Assembly (NCBI RefSeq): GCF_008039615.1
Contig: NZ_VDUZ01000055.1
Coordinates: 1 to 57,451, forward strand
Source: Vineibacter terrae
Lineage (GTDB): Bacteria > Pseudomonadota > Alphaproteobacteria > Reyranellales > Reyranellaceae
DNA length: 57,451 nt
Direction: 5' to 3'
In this document: positions 33,770 to 41,514 of the stretch, in pieces
Position numbering within the stretch: the first letter of the stretch is position 1
How the letters are laid out: each line of letters opens with the position of its first letter
The notes under the pieces: model-generated
The model's input: only the letters and a program-made list of their open reading frames with translations
Database searches by the model: none
What the model was told of the DNA's origin: nothing
Translations under genes and position numbers: made by a program

Positions 33770-34252
33770 ATGCCGGCGACCGATTTCACCCTCACCTCGA
33801 TCGACGGCACGCCGTTGCCGTTGAAGGACTTCGCCGGTCGTCCGATCCTGCTGGTCAACGTCGCGTCGGCTTGCGGGTTCACGCCGCAATATGCCGGGTT
33901 GCAGGAGTTGCACGAGAAATGGGGTTCCAAGGGCCTCGTCGTGCTGGGCGTGCCCTCGAACGATTTCGGCGCCCAGGAGCCGGGTGGCGAGGGCGAGATC
34001 AAGCGCTTCTGCGAGACCCGCTTCGGCGTGAGCTTCCCGATGACGGCCAAGCAGGCGGTGATCGGCGGTAATGCGCATCCGCTCTATCGCTGGATCGTCG
34101 AGCAGCTCGGCGAGGGCGCCGCACCCAAGTGGAACTTCCACAAATATCTGATCGGCAGGGACGGCGAGCTGCTCGACGCCTGGCCCAGCCGCGTCGCGCC
34201 GACGTCCAAGGAGATCGTCGGCGCCGTCGAGGCGGCGCTGGCAGGCCGATAG
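33770..34252 (+). CDS. Glutathione peroxidase family protein (cysteine form)
   Basis: This thiol peroxidase has 160 residues, the normal bacterial length. The tetrad is visible: Cys35 in VASACGFTPQY (cysteine in place of selenocysteine), Gln69 in VPSNDFGAQEPG, and Trp121-Asn122 in KWNFHKYL. Such bacterial enzymes often use thioredoxin rather than glutathione. Cys81 (KRFCETRF) could resolve the sulfenic acid. No signal peptide, so cytoplasmic. GGAGGAGG precedes the ATG. It is 12 bases after the hydratase gene. Confidence 0.93.
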   Translation: MPATDFTLTSIDGTPLPLKDFAGRPILLVNVASACGFTPQYAGLQELHEKWGSKGLVVLGVPSNDFGAQEPGGEGEIKRFCETRFGVSFPMTAKQAVIGGNAHPLYRWIVEQLGEGAAPKWNFHKYLIGRDGELLDAWPSRVAPTSKEIVGAVEAALAGR

Positions 34253-34257
34253 CGGCG

Positions 34258-34398
34258 TCAAACCGGCACGGCGCCTTGCGCCAGGAACGGCAGGGTCGGA
34301 TGGCAGGCATCGCCCAGCAGCGTGATGCGACCGCAGGGCCAGCGCGCCAGAGGCCGCCGCAGCTTCAGCGTCCACACGAACGGCTGCTCGATCGCCCG
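34258..34398 (-). pseudogene. Remnant of a FAD-dependent monooxygenase (46 codons)
   Basis: Read on the minus strand, this stretch is an open segment ending in TGA. It translates to a recognisable FAD-binding part of salicylate hydroxylase-like monooxygenases: RPLARWPCGRITLLGDACHP followed by TLPFLAQGA. GDACHP is the conserved DG/GD motif that binds the flavin ribityl chain. The complete enzymes have about 380-400 residues; only the middle 46 remain, cut right after LAQGA where intact proteins go on with a helix. It is in frame with, and directly behind, the stop of the HD-domain gene. No start or ribosome site of its own. Confidence 0.75.
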
Positions 34399-34986
34399 TC
34401 AGGTGGCGATCGCGCGGCTCAGGTTGGCGCGGGCACGGGCCTCGAAGCGATCGCGGAAATAGTCGGTGGCGAACAGCGCCTGCTTCTGCAGCATGCTGCG
34501 ATAGAAGGCGTGGCGCGCGGCCCAGAAGGCATCGTCGGACGGATGCAGGTAGCGGAACTCGTAGCGGATGTCCTCGCCATGGCGCACGAAGTCGTCCCAG
34601 GGCGCCGCCAGCCGCCATAGATCGAGGTCGCACATGCGCGCCGCCAGCGCCGGCGGCGGCTCGGCATGGGTGGTGGCCCGGATGATGGTGTCGGCGTCGG
34701 CAATGACGGCGTCGGCCGGCGCCGGGGCGATGCCGGCATGGGCGAGGGCGAAGACGGTGGCGCGCATCAGCAGCGCCGACAATCCCTCGTTCTCGCCCTT
34801 GGGCGCGCCCGGGACATAGACGGCATCGTGGAACAGGATCGCCAGCCGTTCCGCCTCCGTCAGGTTCGGCGCATGGACCTGCGCCAGCTCGAGCAGCTCC
34901 TGGACATGGCGGGCGTCATGGTAGGCGCGATGCGGCTGGCGGTGGTGCGCCAGCGCGGCCTCGAGAAGGGCGTCGCCGGCCGTCAT
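34399..34986 (-). CDS. HD-domain phosphohydrolase-like protein
   Basis: This 195-residue protein has HD-superfamily metal ligands: His23 in AYHDARHV, His53-Asp54 in AILFHDAVY and a later Asp in ADADTIIRATTH. The HD family hydrolyses phosphate esters, often nucleotides. It matches the group annotated as predicted metal-dependent HD phosphohydrolases, without known substrate. The ATG overlaps the uracil-DNA glycosylase stop (ATGA), so the two are translationally coupled. Its TGA is followed in frame by the monooxygenase remnant, so the native C-terminus may have been altered by the deletion or insertion that created that junction. Confidence 0.85.
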   Translation of the reverse strand: MTAGDALLEAALAHHRQPHRAYHDARHVQELLELAQVHAPNLTEAERLAILFHDAVYVPGAPKGENEGLSALLMRATVFALAHAGIAPAPADAVIADADTIIRATTHAEPPPALAARMCDLDLWRLAAPWDDFVRHGEDIRYEFRYLHPSDDAFWAARHAFYRSMLQKQALFATDYFRDRFEARARANLSRAIAT

Positions 34987-35663
34987 GGTCGGGCGCGGCC
35001 GAGGCGGTCGGTGACGGCGCGGAAGACGTCATGGAACATGGCCTCGGTCAGGCGGCCGGTGTTCGTGTTGTAGCGCGAGCAATGGTAGCTGTCGGCCAGC
35101 ACCGGGCCACTGGGCAGCTCGTGCAGCCGGCCATGGGCGAAAGGGTAGCCGGCCAGGGATTTCACCCCCAGCACCCGCAGCACCTGGTCATGGGCGCCGC
35201 GGCCCAGCGCCAGGACGACGCTGAGGTTGGGCATCGATGCCAGCTCGGCACGCAGGAAGGGACGGCAACTGGCGAACTCGGCCGGCGTCGGCTTGTTCTC
35301 CGGCGGCACGCAGCGCACGGCGTTGGCGATCCGCGCATCCTTCAGCCGCAGGCCATCATGCGGGTCGGCACGATAGACGCCTTCGGCGAGATCGAACCTC
35401 AGCAAGGTGGCGTAGAGCAGGTCGCCGGCATAGTCGCCGGTGAACGGCCGCCCGGTGCGGTTGGCACCACGCAGGCCGGGCGCCAGCCCGACGATCGCCA
35501 GGCGCGCCTCGAGGGGGCCGAACGAGGGCACCGGTGCATTGTGCCAGTCGGGAAAGGCGGCGCGCTGGCGGAGACGGAATTCGACCAGCCGCGGGCAGAA
35601 GCTGCAGTCGCGCGACGGCGGCGTGAACGGCTCAGGCGCAGGGGCGGGGACAGGCGAGGCCAC
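34983..35663 (-). CDS. Uracil-DNA glycosylase, family 5 (UDGb)
   Basis: This DNA repair enzyme removes deaminated bases. Its 226 residues show motif A GLAPGLRGANRTGRPFTG (59-76), characteristic of family 5 UDGb rather than family 4, and motif B SYHCSRYNTNTGR near 192. Four cysteines (20, 23, 118, 133) are placed to bind the 4Fe-4S cluster of families 4 and 5. UDGb lacks the catalytic Asp of other families and also acts on hypoxanthine and xanthine. The start is GTG at 35663. It is coupled to the HD gene by ATGA overlap. Confidence 0.9.
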   Translation of the reverse strand: MASPVPAPAPEPFTPPSRDCSFCPRLVEFRLRQRAAFPDWHNAPVPSFGPLEARLAIVGLAPGLRGANRTGRPFTGDYAGDLLYATLLRFDLAEGVYRADPHDGLRLKDARIANAVRCVPPENKPTPAEFASCRPFLRAELASMPNLSVVLALGRGAHDQVLRVLGVKSLAGYPFAHGRLHELPSGPVLADSYHCSRYNTNTGRLTEAMFHDVFRAVTDRLGRARP

Positions 35664-35742
35664 GGAACCACTTCCAAACGATCGGATGTCCGTGCTCTAG
35701 CACGAAGTCGCGCCGCGCGCGCCGATGCCGTAGGCTCGACCT

Positions 35743-35771
35743 GGAAAAGGCAAGGGGGCCGAACGGGCCCC
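35743..35771 (-). terminator. Possible terminator after the NYN gene
   Basis: On the minus strand GGGGCC-CGTTC-GGCCCC (35771-35755) is followed by CTTGCCTTTTCC. It lies 24 bases after the NYN stop and upstream of the glycosylase gene. The T-run is interrupted. Confidence 0.5.
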
Positions 35772-35794
35772 GACCGTGGTGCAAGCGGGCCGTG

Positions 35795-36412
35795 TCAGGC
35801 CGATCGCACCATCGGCTCGTCGTCGAGGCTGTTGTCGCGGCCGCCAGCGGACGGTGCCTGCCGGGCAGGGCGCTCGGAGGGCGAACGCGCGATGAGCGGC
35901 GCCAGGTCGGAGAGCTCGATGAAATCGTCGGCCTGCCGGCGCAGCTCATCAGCCACCATTGGCGGCGCCGACTTGATGGTGCTGACCACCGAGACGCGCA
36001 GGCCCTTGCGCTGCACCGCCTCGACCAGGCGCCTGAAATCGCCATCGCCGGAGAACAGCACGGCGTGGTCCAGGTGCTCGGCCATCTCCAGGACATCGAT
36101 GGCCAGCTCGATGTCCATGTTGCCCTTGATCTTGCGCCGGCCCATGGCGTCGGTGAATTCCTTGGTCGGCTTGGTGACCATGGTATAACCATTGTAGTCC
36201 AGCCAATCGACCAGGGGTCGGATCGGCGAGTACTCCTGGTCCTCGACCAATGCGGTGTAGTAGTACGCCCGCACGAGCCGTCCACGGTCCCGGAACACCT
36301 TGAGCAGCTTACGGTAGTCGATATCGAAGCCCAGCGCCCGAGCGGCTGAGTAGAGGTTCGCACCGTCAATGAAGAGGGCGATGCGCTCTTCGGCGTAAAA
36401 ATGACTTTTCAT
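35795..36412 (-). CDS. NYN-domain (LabA/DUF88) protein
   Basis: The 205-residue protein has a PIN-like NYN ribonuclease domain. Acidic residues line up as in the family: Asp16 in FIDGANLY, Asp100 in GNMDIELAID, and Asp123/Asp125 in FSGDGDF. The domain ends near residue 170 and a polar, probably disordered tail follows. LabA/DUF88 proteins are thought to be metal-dependent RNases; the alphaproteobacterial copies sit next to folK-rpoZ, as here. It is divergent from folK with 198 bases between. A TATAAA on the minus strand about 30 bases before the ATG could be a -10 element. Confidence 0.9.
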   Translation of the reverse strand: MKSHFYAEERIALFIDGANLYSAARALGFDIDYRKLLKVFRDRGRLVRAYYYTALVEDQEYSPIRPLVDWLDYNGYTMVTKPTKEFTDAMGRRKIKGNMDIELAIDVLEMAEHLDHAVLFSGDGDFRRLVEAVQRKGLRVSVVSTIKSAPPMVADELRRQADDFIELSDLAPLIARSPSERPARQAPSAGGRDNSLDDEPMVRSA

Positions 36413-36489
36413 CGTCGCTTTCCCAACACGAGGGGACTTTATACATGATCCGGCTACCGCATGATAGGGAGCCGCAAATGCTGCATGTC

Positions 36490-36513
36490 ACTGTCAGCAG
36501 TGTAACTGACGGT
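36490..36513. promoter_or_regulatory. Inverted repeat in the NYN/folK divergent spacer
   Basis: ACTGTCAG (36490-36497) and CTGACGGT (36506-36513) are inverted copies with seven of eight matches around CAGTGTAA. A second small dyad, AAAATG-CTCG-CATTTT followed by TT, lies at 36544-36561. Both are in an unusually AT-rich spacer. Possible operator and hairpin; function unknown. Confidence 0.35.
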
Positions 36514-36610
36514 ACCGACCCCTCGCAAGGCACATACCTGCTGAAAATGCTCGCATTTTTTGAGCTACCCCAGGTGCGGGCCGGCCTCCTGCCGTAGCGG
36601 GCGTCGGGGC

Positions 36611-37117
36611 ATGGCCATCTATATCGGGCTGGGCGCCAACCTCGATCACCCGCGCCACGGCTCGCCGCGGCGCACCCTGAGCCGTGCCCTGTCGTGCCTG
36701 GCCGACATCGGGGTCGTGCCCAGGCGGATGTCGCGCTGGTATCGGACCAGCCCAGTGCCACCGTCTGGACAATCCTGGTATATCAATGTAGTAGCGGAAA
36801 TTACTACTGGATTAGGTGCGGAGGCGACGCTGGCGGCCTTGCATCGGATCGAGGATATGTTCGGCCGTGTGCGCACCGAACGTGACGCGCCGCGCTGGAT
36901 TGATCTTGATCTTTTGGATTACGATTCGGTAGTAATCTCAAATAAAAACAGTGCGCGAATATCTTTGCCTCATCCAAGAATGCATGAGCGTGCCTTCGTC
37001 CTGCTGCCGCTGGCGGAACTGGCACCGCAATGGCGGCATCCTGTGCTGGGCGAGGCTATCACGGCCCTGATCGCGCGGCTGCCGACGGAACAGCAGATCG
37101 CGCCGCTCAGCGACTGA
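36611..37117 (+). CDS. folK: 2-amino-4-hydroxy-6-hydroxymethyldihydropteridine diphosphokinase
   Basis: HPPK transfers pyrophosphate from ATP to 6-hydroxymethyldihydropterin in folate synthesis. Its 168 residues have the normal length, starting IYIGLGANL with the pterin-binding FINVVAEI-type region (YINVVAEI) and the signature [11 protein letters not shown], then [19 protein letters not shown]. The start at 36611 fits the family; upstream codons to 36560 do not. Unusually, codons from about 36770 to 36990 are AT-rich (GTA, TTA, AAT, AAA, ATA), with only about 35% G+C over 36901-36960, although the encoded protein stays normal. rpoZ follows by 80 bases. Confidence 0.93.
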   Translation: MAIYIGLGANLDHPRHGSPRRTLSRALSCLADIGVVPRRMSRWYRTSPVPPSGQSWYINVVAEITTGLGAEATLAALHRIEDMFGRVRTERDAPRWIDLDLLDYDSVVISNKNSARISLPHPRMHERAFVLLPLAELAPQWRHPVLGEAITALIARLPTEQQIAPLSD

Positions 37118-37140
37118 TCCGCCCAGCAGGCCGCCTGCGC

Positions 37141-37169
37141 TTGCAATTTGCCGGCCACGCCTGTATCCA
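37141..37169 (+). promoter_or_regulatory. Candidate rpoZ promoter
   Basis: TTGCAA (37141-37146), a 17-base spacer and TATCCA (37164-37169) lie in the folK-rpoZ gap and predict a leader of about 22 bases with GGAG in it. Matches are moderate only. Confidence 0.3.
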
Positions 37170-37197
37170 CCGCCTTCCCCCGTTCCCGGAGTGCTTC

Positions 37198-37563
37198 ATG
37201 GCCCGCGTGACCGTCGAGGACTGCATCCTGCAGGTCCCCAACCGTTTCGATCTGGTGATGCTGGCGGCCCAGCGTGCCCGCAACATCTCCTCGGGCGAGC
37301 CGCTGCTGGTCGACCGTGACCGTGACAAGAACCCGGTCGTCGCCCTGCGCGAGATCGCCGACAAGAAGCTCGACCTCGAGGTCCTGCACGAGAAGATCGT
37401 GAAGGGCCTGCAGAAGGAGGGCGAGGTCGACAAGCCCGAAGAGGGCAACGAGATGCTGGAGCTCGAGGAGCATCTGGCCGCGACCCTCGCCCAGCAAGGC
37501 GCCGAGGCGTCGCAACCGCGCCCGCTGCCCGCCGAGGATTACGACGACACCGATCAGCCGTAG
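37198..37563 (+). CDS. rpoZ: DNA-directed RNA polymerase omega subunit
   Basis: This small subunit assists RNA polymerase assembly and forms part of a ppGpp site. Its 121 residues begin [20 protein letters not shown], the hallmark of the family, with [14 protein letters not shown] following. The acidic tail ends DDTDQP. The start at 37198 has GGAG upstream; the frame is open further back but overlaps folK. Its neighbour downstream is the (p)ppGpp synthetase gene, the widespread rpoZ-spoT arrangement, here separated by an intrinsic terminator. Confidence 0.97.
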   Translation: MARVTVEDCILQVPNRFDLVMLAAQRARNISSGEPLLVDRDRDKNPVVALREIADKKLDLEVLHEKIVKGLQKEGEVDKPEEGNEMLELEEHLAATLAQQGAEASQPRPLPAEDYDDTDQP

Positions 37564-37583
37564 TCCGATCAACGATGCCCTAC

Positions 37584-37618
37584 AAAAGCGCCGGTCGGCC
37601 TCGCCGCCCGGCGCTTTT
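37584..37618 (+). terminator. Rho-independent terminator between rpoZ and rsh
   Basis: AAAAGCGCCGG (37584-37594) pairs exactly with CCGGCGCTTTT (37608-37618) around a 13-base loop, 20 bases after the rpoZ stop. The A/T ends of the stem supply the U-tract in either direction. It implies that rsh has its own promoter or depends on read-through. Confidence 0.85.
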
Positions 37619-37703
37619 GCTTTCAGATGGCAGGTATCGGGGACCTGCCATGGTAGCGTCGCGCTTCGATGGTTATATTGATGACCGGAGGTCATCGCGA
37701 CGC

Positions 37704-39875
37704 ATGATTCGGCAGTTCGAGCTGGTCGAACGGGTGAAATCCTACGATCCCAAGGCGGATGAGGACCTGCTCAACCGCGCCTATGTCTATGGCCTGCGCA
37801 AGCACGGCGCCCAGACCCGGGCCTCGGGCGACCCGTATTTCTCGCATCCGGTCGAGGTCGCCGGCCTGCTGGCCGACATGCGGCTGGACTCGGCCTCGAT
37901 CGTCACCGGCCTGCTGCACGACACCGTCGAGGACACCGACGCCACCCTGGAGGAGATCGAGCGGCTTTTCGGCCCGCAGATCGCCAAGCTGGTCGATGGC
38001 GTCACCAAGCTGTCGCGCCTGCAGCTGCAGTCGGACGACACCAAGCATGCGGAAAACTTCCGTAAGCTGGTGGTCGCCATGTCGGACGACATCCGCGTCC
38101 TGCTGGTGAAGCTGGCCGACCGCCTGCACAATATGCAGACGCTGCGCTTCATCAAGGATCCGGAGAAGCGCCGGCGCATCGCGCGCGAGACGATGGACAT
38201 CTATGCGCCGCTCGCTTCGCGCATCGGCATGGAGCGCGTCAAGGAGCAGCTCGAGGACATGGCCTTCGCGGAGCTCAATCCCGAGGGCCGCGAATCGGTG
38301 GTGAACCGCCTGCAGTTCCTGCGCGAGCATGGCCGCACCCTGGTGCCCGACATCTGCGAGGAGCTGCGCGCGGCGCTGAAGGAGGCCGGGATCGAGGCCG
38401 AAGTGACCGGCCGCGAGAAGACGCCGTACTCGATCTGGCGCAAGATGCGCAGCAAGAACGTGTCCTTCGAGCAGCTTTCCGACATCATGGCATTCCGCGT
38501 CGTGGTCGACAGCGTGCAGAGCTGCTACGCCGCGCTGGGCGCCCTGCATGGCAGCTACCGCACGGTGCCCAACCGGTTCAAGGACTACATCTCCGTTCCC
38601 AAGCCCAACGGCTACAGCTCGCTGCATACCGGCCTGCACGGTCCGCGCGGCAACCGCATCGAGGTGCAGATCCGCACCCGCGATATGCATGACATCGCCG
38701 AGCACGGCGCGTCGGCGCATTGGGCCTACAAGGACGGAGCGGCGGCTACGGAAGGACGCCAGTACCGCTGGATGCGCGACCTGCTCGACATCCTCGACAA
38801 GGCGGCGGGACCCGAGGAGTTCCTCGAGCACACCAAGCTGGAGATGTTCCAGGATCAGGTGTTCTGCTTCACGCCCAAGGGCGACCTGCATACCCTGCCG
38901 CGCGGCGCCACGCCGGTCGATTTCGCCTACGCCGTGCACAGCCAGGTGGGTGACACCTGCGTCGGGGCCAAGGTCAACGGCCGCATGGTGCCGTTGCGCA
39001 CGCCGCTGCAGAACGGCGACCAGGTGGAGATCGTCACCTCCAAGGCGCAGACGCCGTCACCGACCTGGGAACGCTTCGTCGTCACCGGCAAGGCCAAGGC
39101 GGCGATCCGCCGCTATGTGCGCCTGAAGCAGCGCGAGCAGTATCTCAGCCTGGGCAAGTCGATGCTGCAGAAGGCCTTCAACGAGGCCGGCGAGGCGATG
39201 ACCGAGAAGGGCCTGCACGACGTGCTGGCCAACTTCAAGCAGCAGTCGATCGACGATCTCTACGCGGCCGTCGGCGCCGCCCTGGTGCCGGCGCGCGAGG
39301 TCGTGCACGCGGTCTATCCTGGCCTGAAGTCGCGGCCGGCGAAGGCCAGCGCCGACGTCGTGCCCATCGCCCGGGCCCGCGCCCGCCTGCGCGACGGCGG
39401 CGAGACGCCCATCGACGACCCGTCGATCGCGGTGCGCGGCCTGATCCCGGGCATGGCGGTGCATTTCGCGCGCTGCTGCCATCCGCTGCCCGGCGATCGG
39501 ATCGTCGGCATCATCACGACCGGCAAGGGCGTCACCATCCACACCATCGACTGCGAGACGCTGGAGAGCTTCGCGCATCAGCCCGAGCGCTGGATCGATG
39601 TCGGCTGGCAGGGCAGCACCAGCGACCACGGCAACAAGTATGTCGGCCGCCTGCGCGTGACGGTAGAGAACCGCACCGGCACGCTGTCGAGCCTGTCGAC
39701 GGTGATCGCCCGCAACGACGGCAACATCATCAACCTGAAGATCACCAACCGCTCGTCCGATTTCTTCGACATGCTGCTGGACATCGAGGTCTCGGACGCG
39801 CGGCACCTTGCCGACATCACCGCCGCGCTGCGGGCGACGCCCGCCATCAACGCCGTCGAACGCGCGCGGGCTTGA
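37704..39875 (+). CDS. rsh: Bifunctional (p)ppGpp synthetase/hydrolase (RelA/SpoT family)
   Basis: This is the stringent-response enzyme, probably the only long one in this genome as in most alphaproteobacteria. Its 723 residues have an intact HD hydrolase domain (His48 in YFSHPVEVA, HDTVEDT at 72-78) and a synthetase domain (RFKDYISVPKPNGYSSLHTG). These are followed by a TGS domain, the ARCCHPLPGD cysteine segment (conserved-cysteine/zinc-finger region) and a C-terminal ACT domain (GTLSSLSTVIARNDGNI). Both activities therefore appear intact. The start at 37704 fits the family; GGAGG is 12-13 bases away. Earlier in-frame ATGs lie within the terminator region. Confidence 0.95.
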   Translation: MIRQFELVERVKSYDPKADEDLLNRAYVYGLRKHGAQTRASGDPYFSHPVEVAGLLADMRLDSASIVTGLLHDTVEDTDATLEEIERLFGPQIAKLVDGVTKLSRLQLQSDDTKHAENFRKLVVAMSDDIRVLLVKLADRLHNMQTLRFIKDPEKRRRIARETMDIYAPLASRIGMERVKEQLEDMAFAELNPEGRESVVNRLQFLREHGRTLVPDICEELRAALKEAGIEAEVTGREKTPYSIWRKMRSKNVSFEQLSDIMAFRVVVDSVQSCYAALGALHGSYRTVPNRFKDYISVPKPNGYSSLHTGLHGPRGNRIEVQIRTRDMHDIAEHGASAHWAYKDGAAATEGRQYRWMRDLLDILDKAAGPEEFLEHTKLEMFQDQVFCFTPKGDLHTLPRGATPVDFAYAVHSQVGDTCVGAKVNGRMVPLRTPLQNGDQVEIVTSKAQTPSPTWERFVVTGKAKAAIRRYVRLKQREQYLSLGKSMLQKAFNEAGEAMTEKGLHDVLANFKQQSIDDLYAAVGAALVPAREVVHAVYPGLKSRPAKASADVVPIARARARLRDGGETPIDDPSIAVRGLIPGMAVHFARCCHPLPGDRIVGIITTGKGVTIHTIDCETLESFAHQPERWIDVGWQGSTSDHGNKYVGRLRVTVENRTGTLSSLSTVIARNDGNIINLKITNRSSDFFDMLLDIEVSDARHLADITAALRATPAINAVERARA

Positions 39876-39896
39876 ATTCCTACGCGAAGCACATTT

Positions 39897-40031
39897 CTGT
39901 CATCCTGAGCGAAGCGAAGGATCTCTTGGGCCGTCGTTTCGCACGAACCGGACTTATCGGCGCACGGCTTCGAGGCTGACGCCCGTGCGGTCCGGCGACC
40001 CAAAAGATCCTTCGCTTCGCTCAGGATGACA
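39897..40031. repeat. Dispersed palindromic repeat, GTCATCC family, copy 2
   Basis: Perfect 28-base arms (39897-39924 and 40004-40031) enclose a 79-base loop. The arms begin CTGTCATCCTGAGCGAAGCG and so form a T/A-variant subfamily of the copies at 1265 and 50379. It fills most of the 205 bases between the convergent rsh and hisZ genes and may end both transcripts. Confidence 0.85.
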
Positions 40032-40080
40032 GCGAGGTTGGCTCCGAGATGGGGCCGCGCCGGGGAGAAGGAAAAGCCGA

Positions 40081-41304
40081 CTACACCGTCACCGGCCGGC
40101 CGTCGATCAGGAAGTGCGTGCAGTCCAGCCGGCGCGCTTCTGCTGCAGCGTCCGTGGCCGGTTCCAGGCCGCGCACCGTGAGGAAGCCGTCCTGTTGCCA
40201 TTGGGCAAGGTCCGCCCAGGCGATGCCGCATGGCACGTAGAGCCGCTTGCCTGCCAGCTCGATGCGCGCGGCGCCCGAGACCGTGTCCATGAAGAGCGTG
40301 AAGCCGGTGGCCGGCTCGGTGCAGCCGATGCTCTCGAGATCGTCTGCCGCGGTCAGCGACACCACGGCGGAATCGGCGGTCACCTGGTCTTCGGGGTAGC
40401 CGGCCCGGTAGCGGCCGCCTCGGCCCAGCTCGCCACGGGTGTCCAGGGCATAGAAGGTGAAGCTGACGCCGGTCTGGTACTCCAGGCCGCGATACTCCAC
40501 CGGGTCGACGGTGAGGCGCAGGTCCGGCGCCGCGGCACGCACCAGGCTGACCGCCAGCGCCAGCCGCTCGGCTTCGCTGCGGGCTTCGGCCGGCAGGTCC
40601 AGCGCCTTGAGTGTGGCAATGCCGGGCTCCGCCTGTCCGACGCACCGCAGCAGGCCGACGAACAGGTCCGTTGCCGTGCGTGTCTCCAGCGCCCGGCGCA
40701 CGGCGTCCTCGTCCTTGCGCTCCAGGGCGCGGCGCAGCCGGGCGATGACGGCACCGGGCAGGGCCAGGACACGGCATAGGGCGGTCACAAGGGTGGGCAG
40801 ATTGAGGTCCACCGAGAGGTTCGCGACGCCGACGGCCCGCAGCGCCTCGACCGCCAGCAGCACGGTCTCGGCATCGGCCTCGGCCGAATCGGGTCCGATC
40901 AGCTCGGCGCCGACCTGGGCGAACTGGCGTTCGGGACGCAGCTGCGAGCCGCGCACGCGGATGACGTTGCCGGCATAGCTCAGGCGCAGCGGCCGGGCCG
41001 CGTCCTTGAGCCGCGTCACGGCAATGCGCGCCACCTGCACCGTCATGTCCGGCCGCACGCCCATCATGCGCTGCGACACCGGGTCCATCAGCCGGAACGT
41101 GTCCTTGGACAGGGCCGCACCGGGGCCGCCCAGCAGCGACTCCTCGAACTCGACCAGCGGCGGTTTGACGCGCTGATAGCCGTGCGCGGCCAGCCGGCCC
41201 ATCACCAGCTCCATCGCGCGCGCCTCGCGCGCCGCTTCCGGCGGCAGCATGTCGCTCAGTCCGGCCGGCAGCAGGCCCCGGTGCGGTGTATCGGCGGCGT
41301 TCAA
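40081..41304 (-). CDS. hisZ: ATP phosphoribosyltransferase regulatory subunit
   Basis: HisZ is a catalytically inactive class II histidyl-tRNA synthetase paralogue that activates the short form of HisG in histidine synthesis. The 407-residue protein shows GLLPAGLSDMLPPEA, motif 2-like RLSYAGNVIRV and ERQFAQVGAELIG, and the region TGVSFTFYALDTRGELGRGG. It lacks the full HisRS active-site and anticodon-binding signatures. The best start is a TTG at 41304, five bases after GGAGGAG; the frame continues to 41367 but without support. It is divergent from purA, a pairing common in alphaproteobacteria. No hisG is in the window. Confidence 0.88.
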   Translation of the reverse strand: MNAADTPHRGLLPAGLSDMLPPEAAREARAMELVMGRLAAHGYQRVKPPLVEFEESLLGGPGAALSKDTFRLMDPVSQRMMGVRPDMTVQVARIAVTRLKDAARPLRLSYAGNVIRVRGSQLRPERQFAQVGAELIGPDSAEADAETVLLAVEALRAVGVANLSVDLNLPTLVTALCRVLALPGAVIARLRRALERKDEDAVRRALETRTATDLFVGLLRCVGQAEPGIATLKALDLPAEARSEAERLALAVSLVRAAAPDLRLTVDPVEYRGLEYQTGVSFTFYALDTRGELGRGGRYRAGYPEDQVTADSAVVSLTAADDLESIGCTEPATGFTLFMDTVSGAARIELAGKRLYVPCGIAWADLAQWQQDGFLTVRGLEPATDAAAEARRLDCTHFLIDGRPVTV

Positions 41305-41393
41305 ACGATCTCCTCCATGGACGGGATGTAGCGGAAGCGCCGGCGGGACGGAAGGCATCTGTTCCAACGGCAGCAGGCTTGGCGTAGGGTGGA

Positions 41394-41474
41394 TAAAATC
41401 GGTTCCGCCGTGCCGTGGAGCGTGCTAGACGGCTTCACGCCCCTCACGGCCCCCTGGCCGGGAGGGGCGTTTTT
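41394..41474 (+). promoter_or_regulatory. purA leader with candidate -10 and attenuator-like terminator
   Basis: TAAAAT (41394-41399, five of six -10 matches, weak -35) predicts initiation near 41406. The transcript would fold CGTGCCGT (41409-41416) with ACGGC...CACG (41429-41439) and then meet the terminator at 41437-41474, 40 bases before the purA ATG. No plus-strand gene lies upstream that the terminator could serve. It may be an attenuator or a ~70-nt small RNA; no known riboswitch fold is recognised. Confidence 0.45.
41437..41474 (+). terminator. Intrinsic terminator in the purA leader
   Basis: ACGCCCCTC (41437-41445) pairs exactly with GAGGGGCGT (41462-41470). An inner GGCC/GGCC stem (41448-41451, 41456-41459) closes a CCCT loop, and TTTTT (41470-41474) follows. 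It is oriented with purA; on the minus strand no T-run follows. Confidence 0.85.
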
Positions 41475-41514
41475 CGTGCGCGCGCTGCGCGCATGTCTAT
41501 GCAGGAACCATGCA

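Noticed and set aside
33869-33877. Possible selenocysteine glutathione peroxidase
   Set aside because: The active-site codon is TGC (Cys35), not TGA, so no recoding is needed.
41437-41474. Terminator belonging to hisZ
   Set aside because: hisZ is transcribed away from it on the minus strand, and the T-run lies only on the plus strand.
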